Positions 25,816 to 34,236 of a stretch of 64,000 bases of DNA are shown one piece after another; the first letter of the stretch is position 1, and each line of letters starts with the position of its first letter. Source of the stretch: Paenibacillus dendritiformis (GTDB taxonomy: Bacteria > Bacillota > Bacilli > Paenibacillales > Paenibacillaceae); the NCBI RefSeq assembly GCF_015845845.1, contig NZ_LDIG01000274.1, forward strand, positions 90,633 to 154,632, in the 5' to 3' direction. The position numbers and the translations under genes are program-made. Below the pieces are notes generated by a model. The model ran no database searches and was not told the DNA's origin. It saw nothing but the letters and a program-made list of their open reading frames with translations.

Positions 25816-26492
25816 GCGCCGCGAACCTCCAGCTTGTAGCCGAGTCCCCGGATGGTGACGATGCGGAAGTCGTCCGTCGCCTCATGCAGCCGCTCCCGGA
25901 GACGCTTAATATGGACATCGATCGTTCGGCTGTCGCCGGTGAAGTCGGCGCCCCAGATCTGATCGAGAAGCTGGTCGCGGGTGAACAATCTTCCGGGATG
26001 GGCGGCCAACTGCGTCAGCAGCTCGAACTCCTTGCGGGGCAAGGTCCATTCCTGCCCGCCGGTCGTCACGATATAGCTTGCCCTGTCGATGATCGTGTCG
26101 TGGAAGCGAATCGTTGAGGCCGAGACGAGCTGATAGCGCCGCAGGAGCGCCTTCATCCGGAACAGAAGCTCCTTCGGCTCGAACGGCTTGACCAGATAAT
26201 CGTCGGTGCCGGCTTCATAGCCTGCAGCCTTATCCTCCAGCTCGCCGCGGGCCGTGAGCAGAATGACGGGAATATCATAATGCCGGCGGATATCGGCGCA
26301 GAGCGTCCAGCCGTCCACGCCGGGCATCATCACATCGACAACGGCGATATGAACCGTTTCTTTTTCCAACAGAAGAGAAGCAGCCGTGCCGTCAGCCGCC
26401 TCGATCACCTCATATTGCTCCCGTTCGAGAATCAAGCGCAGCAGGGTCCGAATATGCGGATCGTCGTCCGCGACAAGCACTCGAATGCGCAT
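25812..26492 (-). CDS. hssR: Response regulator, HssR-like (OmpR family)
   Basis: Receiver domain with D53 as phosphorylation site (VVDVMMPGVDG) and K102, then an OmpR/PhoB winged helix with DSRTIDVHIKRLRERL and TIRGLGYKLE; 226 residues. ATG 26492 follows GTAGGTG at good spacing, and the much longer upstream frame is not coding. Overall similarity is to HssR (IAVVDVMM, DIPVILLTAR, GTDDYLVKPFEPKEL). It is co-transcribed with the kinase through a 4-base overlap. The likely target is the DUF2871 gene just downstream. Confidence 0.87.
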   Translation of the reverse strand: MRIRVLVADDDPHIRTLLRLILEREQYEVIEAADGTAASLLLEKETVHIAVVDVMMPGVDGWTLCADIRRHYDIPVILLTARGELEDKAAGYEAGTDDYLVKPFEPKELLFRMKALLRRYQLVSASTIRFHDTIIDRASYIVTTGGQEWTLPRKEFELLTQLAAHPGRLFTRDQLLDQIWGADFTGDSRTIDVHIKRLRERLHEATDDFRIVTIRGLGYKLEVRGA

Positions 26493-26605
26493 CCGTATGC
26501 ACCTACCTTGAATGTAATAATTTTCACATAAACCGGAAACGACGGCTCTCCCTATAGCGAATCCTTGGAACCGCGGATGGCGGCTTCCAAGGATCTCGTT
26601 GTTCG

Positions 26606-26812
26606 CTACAGAAACGTTTTGTCGATCATTATCGCAATCAAATAAAAGCAAAATAAGGAAAATAGCCAGCATCCTACCCCAAGCAAACGATGTTGCTTTT
26701 TCCAAAATTGAAAGCCGAGTGCCAATATTCCGGCATTGGCCAGAACCAGCACCACGGACATGCCGACAATGGCAATCCAATACAGCACTTCAAATACGGC
26801 GGCCGTCGTCAT
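26606..26812 (-). CDS. Small membrane protein, two helices
   Basis: Protein of 68 residues with two hydrophobic helices (about 5-32 and 42-64) joined by WKKQHRLLG. No family recognised. GGGAG lies nine bases before ATG 26812, which supports real translation. It is separate from the two-component operon by about 110 bases. Confidence 0.55.
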   Translation of the reverse strand: MTTAAVFEVLYWIAIVGMSVVLVLANAGILALGFQFWKKQHRLLGVGCWLFSLFCFYLIAIMIDKTFL

Positions 26813-27063
26813 GGAAAGTCGCTCCCATCTTCAATATTGCAATCCCTCTTCAACCTTATCCATACGATACCATCCCGCCTATACAATGACAAGACGACGA
26901 GGACGGTGAAATATGTCGAATTGCAGCGCTCCGGAATTGTGAGGCGGAAGCGGGGAAGGCATGTCCCCAAAATAAGGCGCGTGCCGTGACAATCATCCAA
27001 GAATCAGCGGGCGTCATTGAGTATGTATAAACTAGAAGCTCGTAGACGAAAGGGGATAGACGC

Positions 27064-27726
27064 ATGGAAGGACGACAGTTAGCCAGCAAATGGCTGAAGA
27101 CGGAAGCCTTGCTTGGAAATTCGCAGGTTGCGGATCATATCCCGGCAACGCGGATATACAACACTTCCAATTTGCATCAAATGCTGAACCAGTACGGATT
27201 TGTCGTCATCAAGCCGATCGTGGGAGGCGGCGGAACCGGCGTCATCAAAGTCACCGCGGAAGGCGGCAATTATGCGTACACCTATATGGAAAAGACGCGC
27301 TCCTTTACCGAGTTCGATGCGATGGTCCGCTCGCTCTCCACGGTGAAGAAGAAGCGCAGCTATATTATTCAGCGCGGCATCCGGCTCGCCACGATTGGCG
27401 GACGGCCGATCGATTACCGGGTCAAATTCGTGAAAACGAGGGGGAGATGGATTTGCCGGGGCGTTGTCGGCAGATTGGCGCGGCACGGCCTCTTCGTGAC
27501 GAATCTGTGCCGGGGCGGGACGCAGCTCGGCGGGGCGGAAGGGATTCGCCGCTCCTTGTCCGGCCGGCTGGTCAGAGCGAAAAGAAGAGAGATGCTGCAC
27601 CTTTCGCGGCTGTGCACCCGCATATTGGAGGGGAAATATCCTGGCATTAGCCAGCTCGGCTATGATTACGGGATCGACAAATCCGGACATATCTGGATCT
27701 TTGAAGTGAATACGCGCCCGCAATAG
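27064..27726 (+). CDS. YheC/YheD-type ATP-grasp protein
   Basis: ATP-grasp protein of 220 residues, YheC/D family (PF14398), which in Bacillus includes endospore-coat-associated proteins. Visible blocks are the lysine region VVIKPIVGGGGTGVIKV, the IDYRVKFVK strand and the metal-binding end GHIWIFEVNTRPQ. At 220 residues it is a compact version holding little beyond the ATP-grasp core. Substrate is unknown. It lies just upstream of sda, another sporulation gene, though in a separate transcript. Confidence 0.82.
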   Translation: MEGRQLASKWLKTEALLGNSQVADHIPATRIYNTSNLHQMLNQYGFVVIKPIVGGGGTGVIKVTAEGGNYAYTYMEKTRSFTEFDAMVRSLSTVKKKRSYIIQRGIRLATIGGRPIDYRVKFVKTRGRWICRGVVGRLARHGLFVTNLCRGGTQLGGAEGIRRSLSGRLVRAKRREMLHLSRLCTRILEGKYPGISQLGYDYGIDKSGHIWIFEVNTRPQ

Positions 27727-27851
27727 CGATCATTCGCGATGCGGGCGGGCTTCCGCGTTTGCCTAAAAGAGTGATAGATTTCATTTGGGATGAACAGGAT
27801 TATGATTAAAGATTTTTATCCAAAATTCAACAAAAATAGATGTGAATAAAG

Positions 27852-27977
27852 CTATCCACATCATCCCCAGTGATTCAAGTCCTTTTTCGACGGTTATCAA
27901 CAAGTTAAACACAAATCTTCCACAATTGGCTGTGGATAACGGAACGCTTGTTCCTGAGAAAACAACCATGATATGAT
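27852..27977 (+). promoter_or_regulatory. DnaA-box cluster and promoter of sda
   Basis: A perfect DnaA box TGTGGATAA (27931-27939, reverse of TTATCCACA) is accompanied by CTATCCACA (27852-27860) and TTATCAACA (27894-27902), each one base off. A weaker TCTTCCACA lies at 27916. Downstream are TTGTTC (27948) and the extended -10 TGATATGAT (27969-27977). DnaA activates sda in B. subtilis through such boxes. Confidence 0.75.
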
Positions 27978-28019
27978 GATGGGGCATTAAGGAAACTTTT
28001 AGGAAAGGTTGTGATTAGG

Positions 28020-28169
28020 ATGGCTTTGCTCTCCGATGAATTGCTTATGGATTCCTATGAGCAGGCAATCAAGCTGGGACTAGATGATGACTTCATCGCG
28101 CTGCTGCTTGCCGAAATTCAGAAACGCCGCCTGCATCCGACCCTCTTCCACAAACCGGTGCGCAGATAG
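28020..28169 (+). CDS. sda: Sporulation checkpoint inhibitor Sda
   Basis: Protein of 49 residues, close to the usual 46-52 of Sda. Its LSDELLMDSYEQAIKLGLDDDF matches the B. subtilis pattern LSDELLIESYFKATEMNL, followed by the second helix FIALLLAEIQKRR. Sda binds the sporulation histidine kinases and blocks phosphorelay autophosphorylation when replication is active or stalled. ATG 28020 is the likely start; an in-frame GTG at 28011 is too close to AGGAAAGG. The upstream DnaA boxes are the expected control element and strongly support the call. Confidence 0.92.
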   Translation: MALLSDELLMDSYEQAIKLGLDDDFIALLLAEIQKRRLHPTLFHKPVRR

Positions 28170-28191
28170 AATAGCCGGTTATTCGTGATCC

Positions 28192-28452
28192 TTACTCCCA
28201 AGACAGGCCATTGACGGTTGAGGACGTATTACAGTGCTCACAATATAAGATATGCACGCACAGCCGTCTGCTAGAACGATCCTTGATATGGATCGGGAGC
28301 GTCTCATGGTCGTCCTCCGCTTGGAAATAAGGAGAGTAAGGTCCATAATAATCTTCCAGTTTGCCGCTGTCGACGGCTGGGTTCAAACAGTTCGGACATG
28401 GAAAAAGCATGTGACTGGTTATGCCGTTGCATAGTGGACAAACATGAAACAA
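28192..28452 (-). CDS. Small zinc-ribbon protein
   Basis: Protein of 86 residues with three CxxC pairs: CPLC near the N-terminus, CPNC at about 19-22 and CEHC near 71-74. This suggests one or two zinc ribbons around an acidic, aromatic middle. TTG 28452 is the start, placed six bases after GGAGGAGG. Family not recognised and function unknown. It lies convergent with sda and upstream, on the same strand, of yumC. Confidence 0.65.
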   Translation of the reverse strand: MFHVCPLCNGITSHMLFPCPNCLNPAVDSGKLEDYYGPYSPYFQAEDDHETLPIHIKDRSSRRLCVHILYCEHCNTSSTVNGLSWE

Positions 28453-28568
28453 GGGTATCCTCCTCCGTTAGATACAGATTAGGAGTAGGATACCCTTTCT
28501 TTCCTTTTCTCATGACAAGCCGTTAATATTGCGCGATCTGCGCCATTCTGCGCCGCCAGGCGGGCCGC

Positions 28569-29576
28569 TTACATCTTCATGTTGCTGCTGTGGCCCGGGG
28601 ACAGCTTGGCCGTCGGATCGATATACACCTTCGCGTTGTTCACCGCTGTCGGCGCTTCGCCGAATCCGACCGCAATCAGTTTTAGCTTGCCGGGATATGT
28701 CGTAATATCGCCTGCCGCAAATATGCCCGGAATGTTGGTCTCCATCCGGGTGTCGACGACAATCGATCCGCCTTCAATGTTCAATCCCCATTCGGCAATC
28801 GGCCCCAACGAGGATACGAATCCAAAGTTAACGATGACCGCATCGACATCGATATCCATCGAGCCCTTGCTCTTCGTATCTGCGATGGTCACCCGTTCCA
28901 CTCGTCCCGCGTCTCCGTGGAGGGCGGTAATCTCCTTCGGCGTCAGCACCTGCACCTTCGAGTTCATCAATTGCTCGACGCTGTGCTCATGGGCGCGGAA
29001 TTTGTCGCGGCGGTGAATCAACGTCACCTGCTCCGCGATCGGCTCCAGCATCAAGGCCCAGTCTACCGCGGAATCGCCGCCGCCGCTGATCAGGACGCGC
29101 TGGCCTTTGAACTGCTGCAGATCGCTGACGAAATAGTGCAGATTCGACTTCTCGTACTGCGCGGCTTCCGGCAGTTCGAGCCGGCGCGGTTCGAAGGCGC
29201 CCACGCCCGCGGTGATGATCACGGCCTTGGCGTGATGAACCTGCTTATCGGTCGTAACCGCGAAGAGGCGCTCATCGAGCTTCTCGACCTTAAGCACCTT
29301 CTCTTCCAAACGCACATCAGGGTGGAAATGATCCATCTGCTGCTTGAGCTGATTGACCAGTTCCTGGGCCGTAACCTTCGGGAATCCGGCTACGTCGTAA
29401 ATGTATTTCTCCGGGTACAGGGCCGCCAGTTGTCCTCCTAATTGAGGCATGCTCTCAAGCAGCCGCACGGATGCTTGACGCATGCCGCCGTAGAAGGCGG
29501 CGAACATTCCGGCAGGACCGCCACCAATAATAAGAATATCTACAATATCTTGTTGTGAAGCTGGCTGTGAATCCAA
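28569..29576 (-). CDS. yumC: Ferredoxin/flavodoxin--NADP+ reductase (YumC type)
   Basis: Thioredoxin-reductase-like FNR of 335 residues, homodimeric flavoenzyme that transfers electrons between NADPH and ferredoxin or flavodoxin. Motifs: [15 protein letters not shown] for [19 protein letters not shown] for NADPH with RRDKFRAHE after it, and [14 protein letters not shown] near the end. The redox CxxC of true thioredoxin reductase is absent, as expected for this group. Translation starts at TTG 29576 behind GGAGGTG. It stands divergent from ndh in a region that resembles the Bacillus yum/yui block. Confidence 0.92.
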   Translation of the reverse strand: MDSQPASQQDIVDILIIGGGPAGMFAAFYGGMRQASVRLLESMPQLGGQLAALYPEKYIYDVAGFPKVTAQELVNQLKQQMDHFHPDVRLEEKVLKVEKLDERLFAVTTDKQVHHAKAVIITAGVGAFEPRRLELPEAAQYEKSNLHYFVSDLQQFKGQRVLISGGGDSAVDWALMLEPIAEQVTLIHRRDKFRAHEHSVEQLMNSKVQVLTPKEITALHGDAGRVERVTIADTKSKGSMDIDVDAVIVNFGFVSSLGPIAEWGLNIEGGSIVVDTRMETNIPGIFAAGDITTYPGKLKLIAVGFGEAPTAVNNAKVYIDPTAKLSPGHSSNMKM

Positions 29577-29729
29577 GGCAGAGCACCTCCAAAATGACGA
29601 TGTCAGACCACGTGATCATGGTCATTGTGCAATCCGGCACATTATCCATTATAAACCTAGTGCGGAGAGAAGGAAACAATGCATTTGAAAATGTTTCAAG
29701 TCATGGCAGCGGTTTTCACAAATAAAATG

Positions 29730-29738
29730 TGGTACAAT
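29730..29738 (+). promoter_or_regulatory. Extended -10 upstream of ndh
   Basis: TGGTACAAT fits an extended -10. It would give a leader of about 350 bases before ndh, so it may be a distal promoter. The 520-base gap 29577-30096 also holds the cre-like and Rex-like sites listed next. Confidence 0.35.
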
Positions 29739-29801
29739 ATAGGAAAGAAGGAAGAAGACCAAAATATCGGCCCATAAATTTACAGTTTAAAAAAACAAAC
29801 A

Positions 29802-29816
29802 TGTAAAGCGCTTACA
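29802..29816. promoter_or_regulatory. cre-like palindrome upstream of ndh
   Basis: TGTAAAGCGCTTACA has perfect TGTAA/TTACA arms. It carries one more central base than the 14-base cre consensus, so CcpA binding is possible but not assured. Confidence 0.4.
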
Positions 29817-29969
29817 TTTTGAATTCGGTAAAAATGATGCTTGTATTTTAGCTGGAAACTCGATATCATTGCATGTGGATTGTATACAAAGTTCGATAAA
29901 TTGTCGATGATGCAATTCATAGCGGCGCTTCTTTTTTACAACATTGCGCAGGCACTGGTTTGTTTTTTT

Positions 29970-29987
29970 TTGTGGGGATTTTCACAT
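29970..29987. promoter_or_regulatory. Putative Rex operator of ndh
   Basis: TTGTG-N8-CACAT matches the Rex consensus TTGTG-N8-CACAA in all but the last base. It lies 110 bases before the ndh start. Rex senses the NADH/NAD+ ratio and represses ndh in Bacillus. Confidence 0.5.
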
Positions 29988-30096
29988 TTCCACAACGACT
30001 TATTATAAATGGGCGTCGAAGCACAGCCGATTCTTTTCCTGCGGGTCCATAGAGTCGGCTCAAGTTGATTTACCCGACTGGAAGGAGCAAATTACG

Positions 30097-31293
30097 ATGA
30101 GCAACATACCTAAAATCGTCATTTTAGGCGCGGGTTACGGTGGCATCATGGCAGCTCAGCGGCTGCAAAAAGAACTGAATTACAATGAAGCGGATGTAAC
30201 GCTGGTCAACAAACATGACTACCATTACTTCACGACTCATTTGCATATGCCTGCTGCCGGTACAGACTCCTATGAAAATGCGCGCGTATCGATTTCGAAG
30301 CTGATCGACGAGTTCAAGATCGATTTTGTCAAATCGACCGTCAAAGAAATCCGCGTGCAAGACAAGAAGGTCATTTTGGAAGACGGAACGCTGTCCTTTG
30401 ATTACTTGGTCATCGGCCTGGGCGGCGAGCCGGAGACATTTGGCATTCCGGGTCTGGGCGAGTATGCGTTCAGCATTCGCAGCATCAACTCGGTCCGCGT
30501 TATCCGCGAGCATATTGAGCATCAATTCGCTCTGTTCAAGCAGGACGAGAGCAAGAAGGAGCGCCTGAACTTCATCGTCGGCGGAGCGGGCTTCACCGGC
30601 ATCGAGTTCGTAGGCGAATTGTCCGATCGCGTTCCGCAGCTGTGCAAGCAGTTCGATGTCGATCCGCAGCTCGTCAATATTTATAATATTGAAGCGGCGC
30701 CGACAGCGCTCCCGGGCTTCGATCCGGAGCTGGTCGAATATGCGATGGACGTGCTGAAGAAGAAGGGCGTCACCTTCAAGCTTGCGACCGCCATCAAGGA
30801 ATGCACGCCGGAAGGCGTCGTGCTCGCGACCGGCGAAGAGATCAAGGCGTCGACCGTCGTATGGACCGGGGGTATCCGCGGCAACCGTCTTATCGAGCAA
30901 GCCGGCTTCGAAGCGATGCGCGGACGTGTGAAAGTCGATGAATATTTGCGGGCGCCTGGCCATGACAACATCTTTATTATCGGTGACAACTCCTTGCTTA
31001 TTAATCCGGCCAACGATCGTCCATACCCGCCGACAGCGCAAATGGCGATGCAGCAAGGCCCGGTATGCTCAAGCAATATCGTCGCTTCCATTCGCAATCA
31101 ACCGCTTAAGAAATTCGAGTTCCATAATAAAGGGACGGTCGCATCCCTGGGCAAAGGCGAAGCGATCGGCGTCGTCGGCTCGAAGAAGCTGAAAGGCTTC
31201 TGGGCGGCGCAGCTGAAAAAGGTGATCGACATTCGCTGGCTGTTCATCATCGGCGGCATTTCTTTGGCGCTTCGCAAAGGGAAGTTCTTCTAA
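30097..31293 (+). CDS. ndh: Type II NADH dehydrogenase
   Basis: Single-subunit NADH:menaquinone oxidoreductase of 398 residues. FAD-binding ILGAGYGGIMAAQRL lies at the N-terminus, NADH-binding FIVGGAGFTGIEFVGEL in the middle, then IFIIGDNS and the quinone-site stretch PPTAQMAMQQG. The C-terminal amphipathic segment (LKKVIDIRWLFIIGGISLALRKGKFF) anchors it to the membrane. ATG 30097 follows GAAGGAG; the frame reading back to 29944 is leader sequence. It supplies electrons to the menaquinone pool with sdhCAB. The Rex-like site suggests redox control. Confidence 0.94.
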   Translation: MSNIPKIVILGAGYGGIMAAQRLQKELNYNEADVTLVNKHDYHYFTTHLHMPAAGTDSYENARVSISKLIDEFKIDFVKSTVKEIRVQDKKVILEDGTLSFDYLVIGLGGEPETFGIPGLGEYAFSIRSINSVRVIREHIEHQFALFKQDESKKERLNFIVGGAGFTGIEFVGELSDRVPQLCKQFDVDPQLVNIYNIEAAPTALPGFDPELVEYAMDVLKKKGVTFKLATAIKECTPEGVVLATGEEIKASTVVWTGGIRGNRLIEQAGFEAMRGRVKVDEYLRAPGHDNIFIIGDNSLLINPANDRPYPPTAQMAMQQGPVCSSNIVASIRNQPLKKFEFHNKGTVASLGKGEAIGVVGSKKLKGFWAAQLKKVIDIRWLFIIGGISLALRKGKFF

Positions 31294-31296
31294 GCC

Positions 31297-31542
31297 ATGC
31301 GTCATTGCAGCGTGCAGGTGCGCGGGCTGCTGACCCGTCCCGAATTGGATCGCTACAACGCCTTGATGGAGGTTGGGTCGTATCTGGAACAGCAGAACCG
31401 CCACGATCTGGCCTATACGGTTCAAAAAGAAGTCGATCTGCTCATTCAACCGGCGATCGAACGCTTGAAGGAAAAAGGCCGCATGCGGGATCGCATGACG
31501 GCGGAATATTTGGCTTCTTTGCAGGATGAAGAAGAAGATTGA
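31297..31542 (+). CDS. Conserved small protein downstream of ndh
   Basis: Protein of 81 residues, mostly charged and helical (PELDRYNALMEVGSYLEQQNRHDLAY), with an acidic end DEEED and no membrane segment. The start codon is three bases after the ndh stop, so it is translated with ndh. I do not recognise a named family. Its tight coupling suggests an accessory role to the dehydrogenase, which is an inference from position only. Confidence 0.7.
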   Translation: MRHCSVQVRGLLTRPELDRYNALMEVGSYLEQQNRHDLAYTVQKEVDLLIQPAIERLKEKGRMRDRMTAEYLASLQDEEED

Positions 31543-31558
31543 TTCAAGATGGGCACAC

Positions 31559-31592
31559 CGTCGCCGCAGCTCGATGCGGCGGCGTTTTTTTT
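31559..31592 (+). terminator. Terminator of the ndh operon
   Basis: CGCCGCA (31563-31569) pairs with TGCGGCG (31575-31581), followed by eight T. Confidence 0.85.
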
Positions 31593-31659
31593 GACCAGAC
31601 ATAAATATTTTTGATTGATACTGATACAAAACAACTATTTTTTTGATGTCAATGGTCCG

Positions 31660-31668
31660 TGCTATAGT
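31660..31668 (+). promoter_or_regulatory. Extended -10 promoter of MFS gene
   Basis: TGCTATAGT fits an extended -10. A TTGATG at 31643 is only 14 bases upstream and is not an ideal -35. Confidence 0.4.
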
Positions 31669-31747
31669 GTAACCAATCAGCTGATGCCCATGAGCTCATC
31701 CTTATCTGTTCCATGAGGCGGAAATCCAATTCGGAGGTGGAAGCGGT

Positions 31748-33172
31748 TTGCGTATCACATCAAATGAAAGCGGTGCCAATAGCTTGGCGGGCCGTCTGGA
31801 TCGGCTGCCTGTCAGCTCGATTCATCGCAAGACGTTAGTGACGCTGGCCATCATTTATTTTTTTGAATATGCGGATTTGAATACGTTTTCTTTCGTTGCC
31901 CCGGTATTGAAAAAGGAGTGGGGGATGTCGGTCACCGAGATTGGCTGGATTACATCCAGCTCTTTTCTCGGGATGTTCATCGGTTCGGTATTTGGCGGAT
32001 GGTTCGCGGATCGATGCGGAAGAAAGCGGGCCATTATGATGATGACCTTATTTTTTTCCGTCTTCTCTATGCTGACGGCTGTGGCCTGGAACCCGGTCAT
32101 CCTGGGAATCTTTCGCTTCTTGACCGGGATGGGAGTGGCCGCGGCCCTGATCAATTCGAGCACGTATATAAGCGAGTTTTTCCCTTCGGCTTCCCGGGGC
32201 AAATTTCAGGGTATCGCACTCGTCGTCGGGTTGCTGGGCATACCGGTTACCGGCTGGGTGTCAACCCTGCTTATCGGGTTGGGACCCTTCGGCTGGAAAT
32301 TCGTCTTCATCTGGGGCGGGATGGGTATCGTCGGCGTCTGGTTTCTGCGCCGGCTTCATGAGATTCCGCGCTGGCATGCCGCCCGGGGAGACACGGCAAA
32401 AGCGGAGGCGATCGTCCGGCAGGTGGAAGAGGAGGTGCGACGCGAGAAAGGAGAGCTTCCTCCGGTTCCCGCGCCTGCCTGCCGGCCGCAAGCTCCTGGG
32501 GCAGCCAACGGCTACCGCGAATTGTTCAAGGGAAAATACCGCAGCCGGACGCTCATTCTTGCGATGGCCTGGATTTTCCAGACGCTCGGTTTCTACGGAT
32601 TCGGCTCCTGGGTTCCGACGCTGCTCGTTCAGAACGGGATTATGCTCGATAAATCGCTGCTCTACAGCACATTGATTACGATCGGGGCCCCGCTTGGAGC
32701 TTTGCTGGGCGCGATGATCTCCGATCGCTATGAACGGAAGTGGAATTTGGTCGCATCATCGCTCTTTATCGCGATTTCCGTATTCTTTTACGGCTTGACC
32801 GTCAATCCGCTGTTCCTGATCGCGTTCGGCTTTCTCGTGAACCTGATCGAGCGAACCTATTCCTCTAATTTATACACGTATACATCTGAAATGTATCCGA
32901 CATCGATTCGCGGGTCGGGCTATGGACTCACGTACGGGTTGGGGCGATTCTCCAATGTGCTCGGGCCGATGCTGATTAGCTTGCTGCTGCTCGAGTTCGG
33001 AAGCTTCAGCGTATTCGCCTTCATCTCGCTATGCTGGATCGGTTCGGCGCTTGCGTTGAGCTTCGGTCCCGCCACCAACGGGCGCAGCCTGGATGAAATC
33101 GAGAACGGCGAGGAGGAGAGCAGTCCGTTCGAGCGGGCCCGGGCGGTCACGGCGATCGCGAAAAACGATTGA
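31748..33172 (+). CDS. MFS transporter, metabolite:proton symporter type
   Basis: Major facilitator carrier of 474 residues with about 12 helices. The loop 2-3 motif is GGWFADRCGRKRAIM, the TM4-5 block RFLTGMGVAAALINSSTYISE, and loop 8-9 has GAMISDRYERK. The type resembles the AAHS/sugar-porter families that import organic or aromatic acids. TTG 31748 is nine bases after GGAGG. It is followed by a LysR regulator on the other strand and a PrpF-family gene, so it may import a tricarboxylate or similar acid. The substrate is inferred. Confidence 0.82.
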   Translation: MRITSNESGANSLAGRLDRLPVSSIHRKTLVTLAIIYFFEYADLNTFSFVAPVLKKEWGMSVTEIGWITSSSFLGMFIGSVFGGWFADRCGRKRAIMMMTLFFSVFSMLTAVAWNPVILGIFRFLTGMGVAAALINSSTYISEFFPSASRGKFQGIALVVGLLGIPVTGWVSTLLIGLGPFGWKFVFIWGGMGIVGVWFLRRLHEIPRWHAARGDTAKAEAIVRQVEEEVRREKGELPPVPAPACRPQAPGAANGYRELFKGKYRSRTLILAMAWIFQTLGFYGFGSWVPTLLVQNGIMLDKSLLYSTLITIGAPLGALLGAMISDRYERKWNLVASSLFIAISVFFYGLTVNPLFLIAFGFLVNLIERTYSSNLYTYTSEMYPTSIRGSGYGLTYGLGRFSNVLGPMLISLLLLEFGSFSVFAFISLCWIGSALALSFGPATNGRSLDEIENGEEESSPFERARAVTAIAKND

Positions 33173-33217
33173 GCAGGAAGCGAAGAGAAGATAGGGAGAG
33201 GCCGGGAAGGTTTCGCT

Positions 33218-34096
33218 CTATCTTCTTTTTGGCGTTTCCAAGTCTCTGTTTTTCATAAAATCCACGAATTCCTTAATAAGCGTCAAGTTAAGCGACTCCT
33301 TCCGGTAAATCATCCACGATTTCCGCTTCCATGGCTCGCCGTGCTTTGAGGTCAAATGAATTTTGTATAAATCCTCCTGACCGCCGAGCACGATGGTCGG
33401 CAATATGGCATATCCGAGCCCGTTCAACACCATTTCTTTGCCGGTCTCCATCTTGTCCACCTCCATTGCGATGTTCGGAGGCAGCGAATACCGCTCCTTC
33501 CACCAGAGGTCGATCGTATTTTGGAGGGAAGGCTCCGTTTTATAATTGATTCGCGGGAGGCTGGGCAGGTCCTGAAGATGAATTTCGTGCTTGGAGACGA
33601 TGCAAATGTTCTCCTCCATCATTAAATGCTTTCCGTCCGGCCAGTCATAATCGCCCCGAATCATGCCGATATGGACATGCTGGCTGTAGACGGAATGAAC
33701 GAGATTCGAGCTCCAGTCCGTCATGACCCTCACTTCCACGTCCGGGTACTGCTCCAGAAATTGCTTCAGAATTGAGGGGAGAATATAAGTCGCAATATTG
33801 CTGGCTACGCCCAAGCGAAGGATTCCCGTGACCTTATTATCCATATTGCGCAGAAATTCTTTCGTCTGGCGAAGCTGCAGGCGCATGTCTTTGGCGTATT
33901 TGACGAGATGCTCTCCCTGAGGCGTAAATTGAATGCCTCTTCTTCCCCGGTTGACGATTTTGACGCCGAATTCCTTTTCGAGCTGCTGTATCCGGTACGT
34001 TAGCGCCGGCTGAGAAATATAGAGCTTCTCCGCGGCCTTGGTAATATTTTGCTTATGGTGCAGCGTCTCTAAAATGATCCAATCTTTATCCTCCAT
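33218..34096 (-). CDS. LysR-family regulator of prpF region
   Basis: LysR-type regulator of 292 residues. The N-terminal winged helix-turn-helix is clear (NITKAAEKLYISQPALTYRIQQLEKEFG), followed by the effector-binding domain with LRLGVASNIATYILP. ATG 34096 has GAGGGGAT at proper distance; the frame extends to 34159 but covers operator DNA. It is divergent from prpF with a 140-base shared control region containing three TATCGAA sites. It probably controls prpF and perhaps the MFS gene. The inducer is unknown. Confidence 0.9.
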   Translation of the reverse strand: MEDKDWIILETLHHKQNITKAAEKLYISQPALTYRIQQLEKEFGVKIVNRGRRGIQFTPQGEHLVKYAKDMRLQLRQTKEFLRNMDNKVTGILRLGVASNIATYILPSILKQFLEQYPDVEVRVMTDWSSNLVHSVYSQHVHIGMIRGDYDWPDGKHLMMEENICIVSKHEIHLQDLPSLPRINYKTEPSLQNTIDLWWKERYSLPPNIAMEVDKMETGKEMVLNGLGYAILPTIVLGGQEDLYKIHLTSKHGEPWKRKSWMIYRKESLNLTLIKEFVDFMKNRDLETPKRR

Positions 34097-34115
34097 CCTA
34101 TCCCCTCGCTTCAGG

Positions 34116-34153
34116 TATCGAAAAAAATTATCGAAAACAATAAAAGTTCGATA
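34116..34153. promoter_or_regulatory. LysR operator: TATCGAA repeats
   Basis: TATCGAA at 34116 and 34129 and the inverted TTCGATA at 34147. The last two form a 7-bp inverted repeat with an 11-base centre, the T-N11-A geometry of LysR recognition sites. It lies between lysR and prpF. Confidence 0.7.
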
Positions 34154-34236
34154 TTTCATTTATTGTAAATACAGTAATACACTGAAATTAAAAAGTCAAT
34201 GAATCGACTGCAGCGACAGACAAGGAGTGAGGGGTA

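Noticed and set aside
24415..26492. hrtAB heme efflux genes expected beside HssRS
   Set aside because: No ABC transporter genes occur next to the two-component system; only the DUF2871 gene shares the predicted site.
27781..27987. Minus-strand 68-codon frame upstream of sda
   Set aside because: It covers the DnaA boxes and promoter of sda, has no ribosome site and gives an unconvincing protein.
29802..29816. Perfect CcpA cre site
   Set aside because: Arms are perfect but the centre is one base too long for the 14-base consensus, so it is listed only as cre-like.
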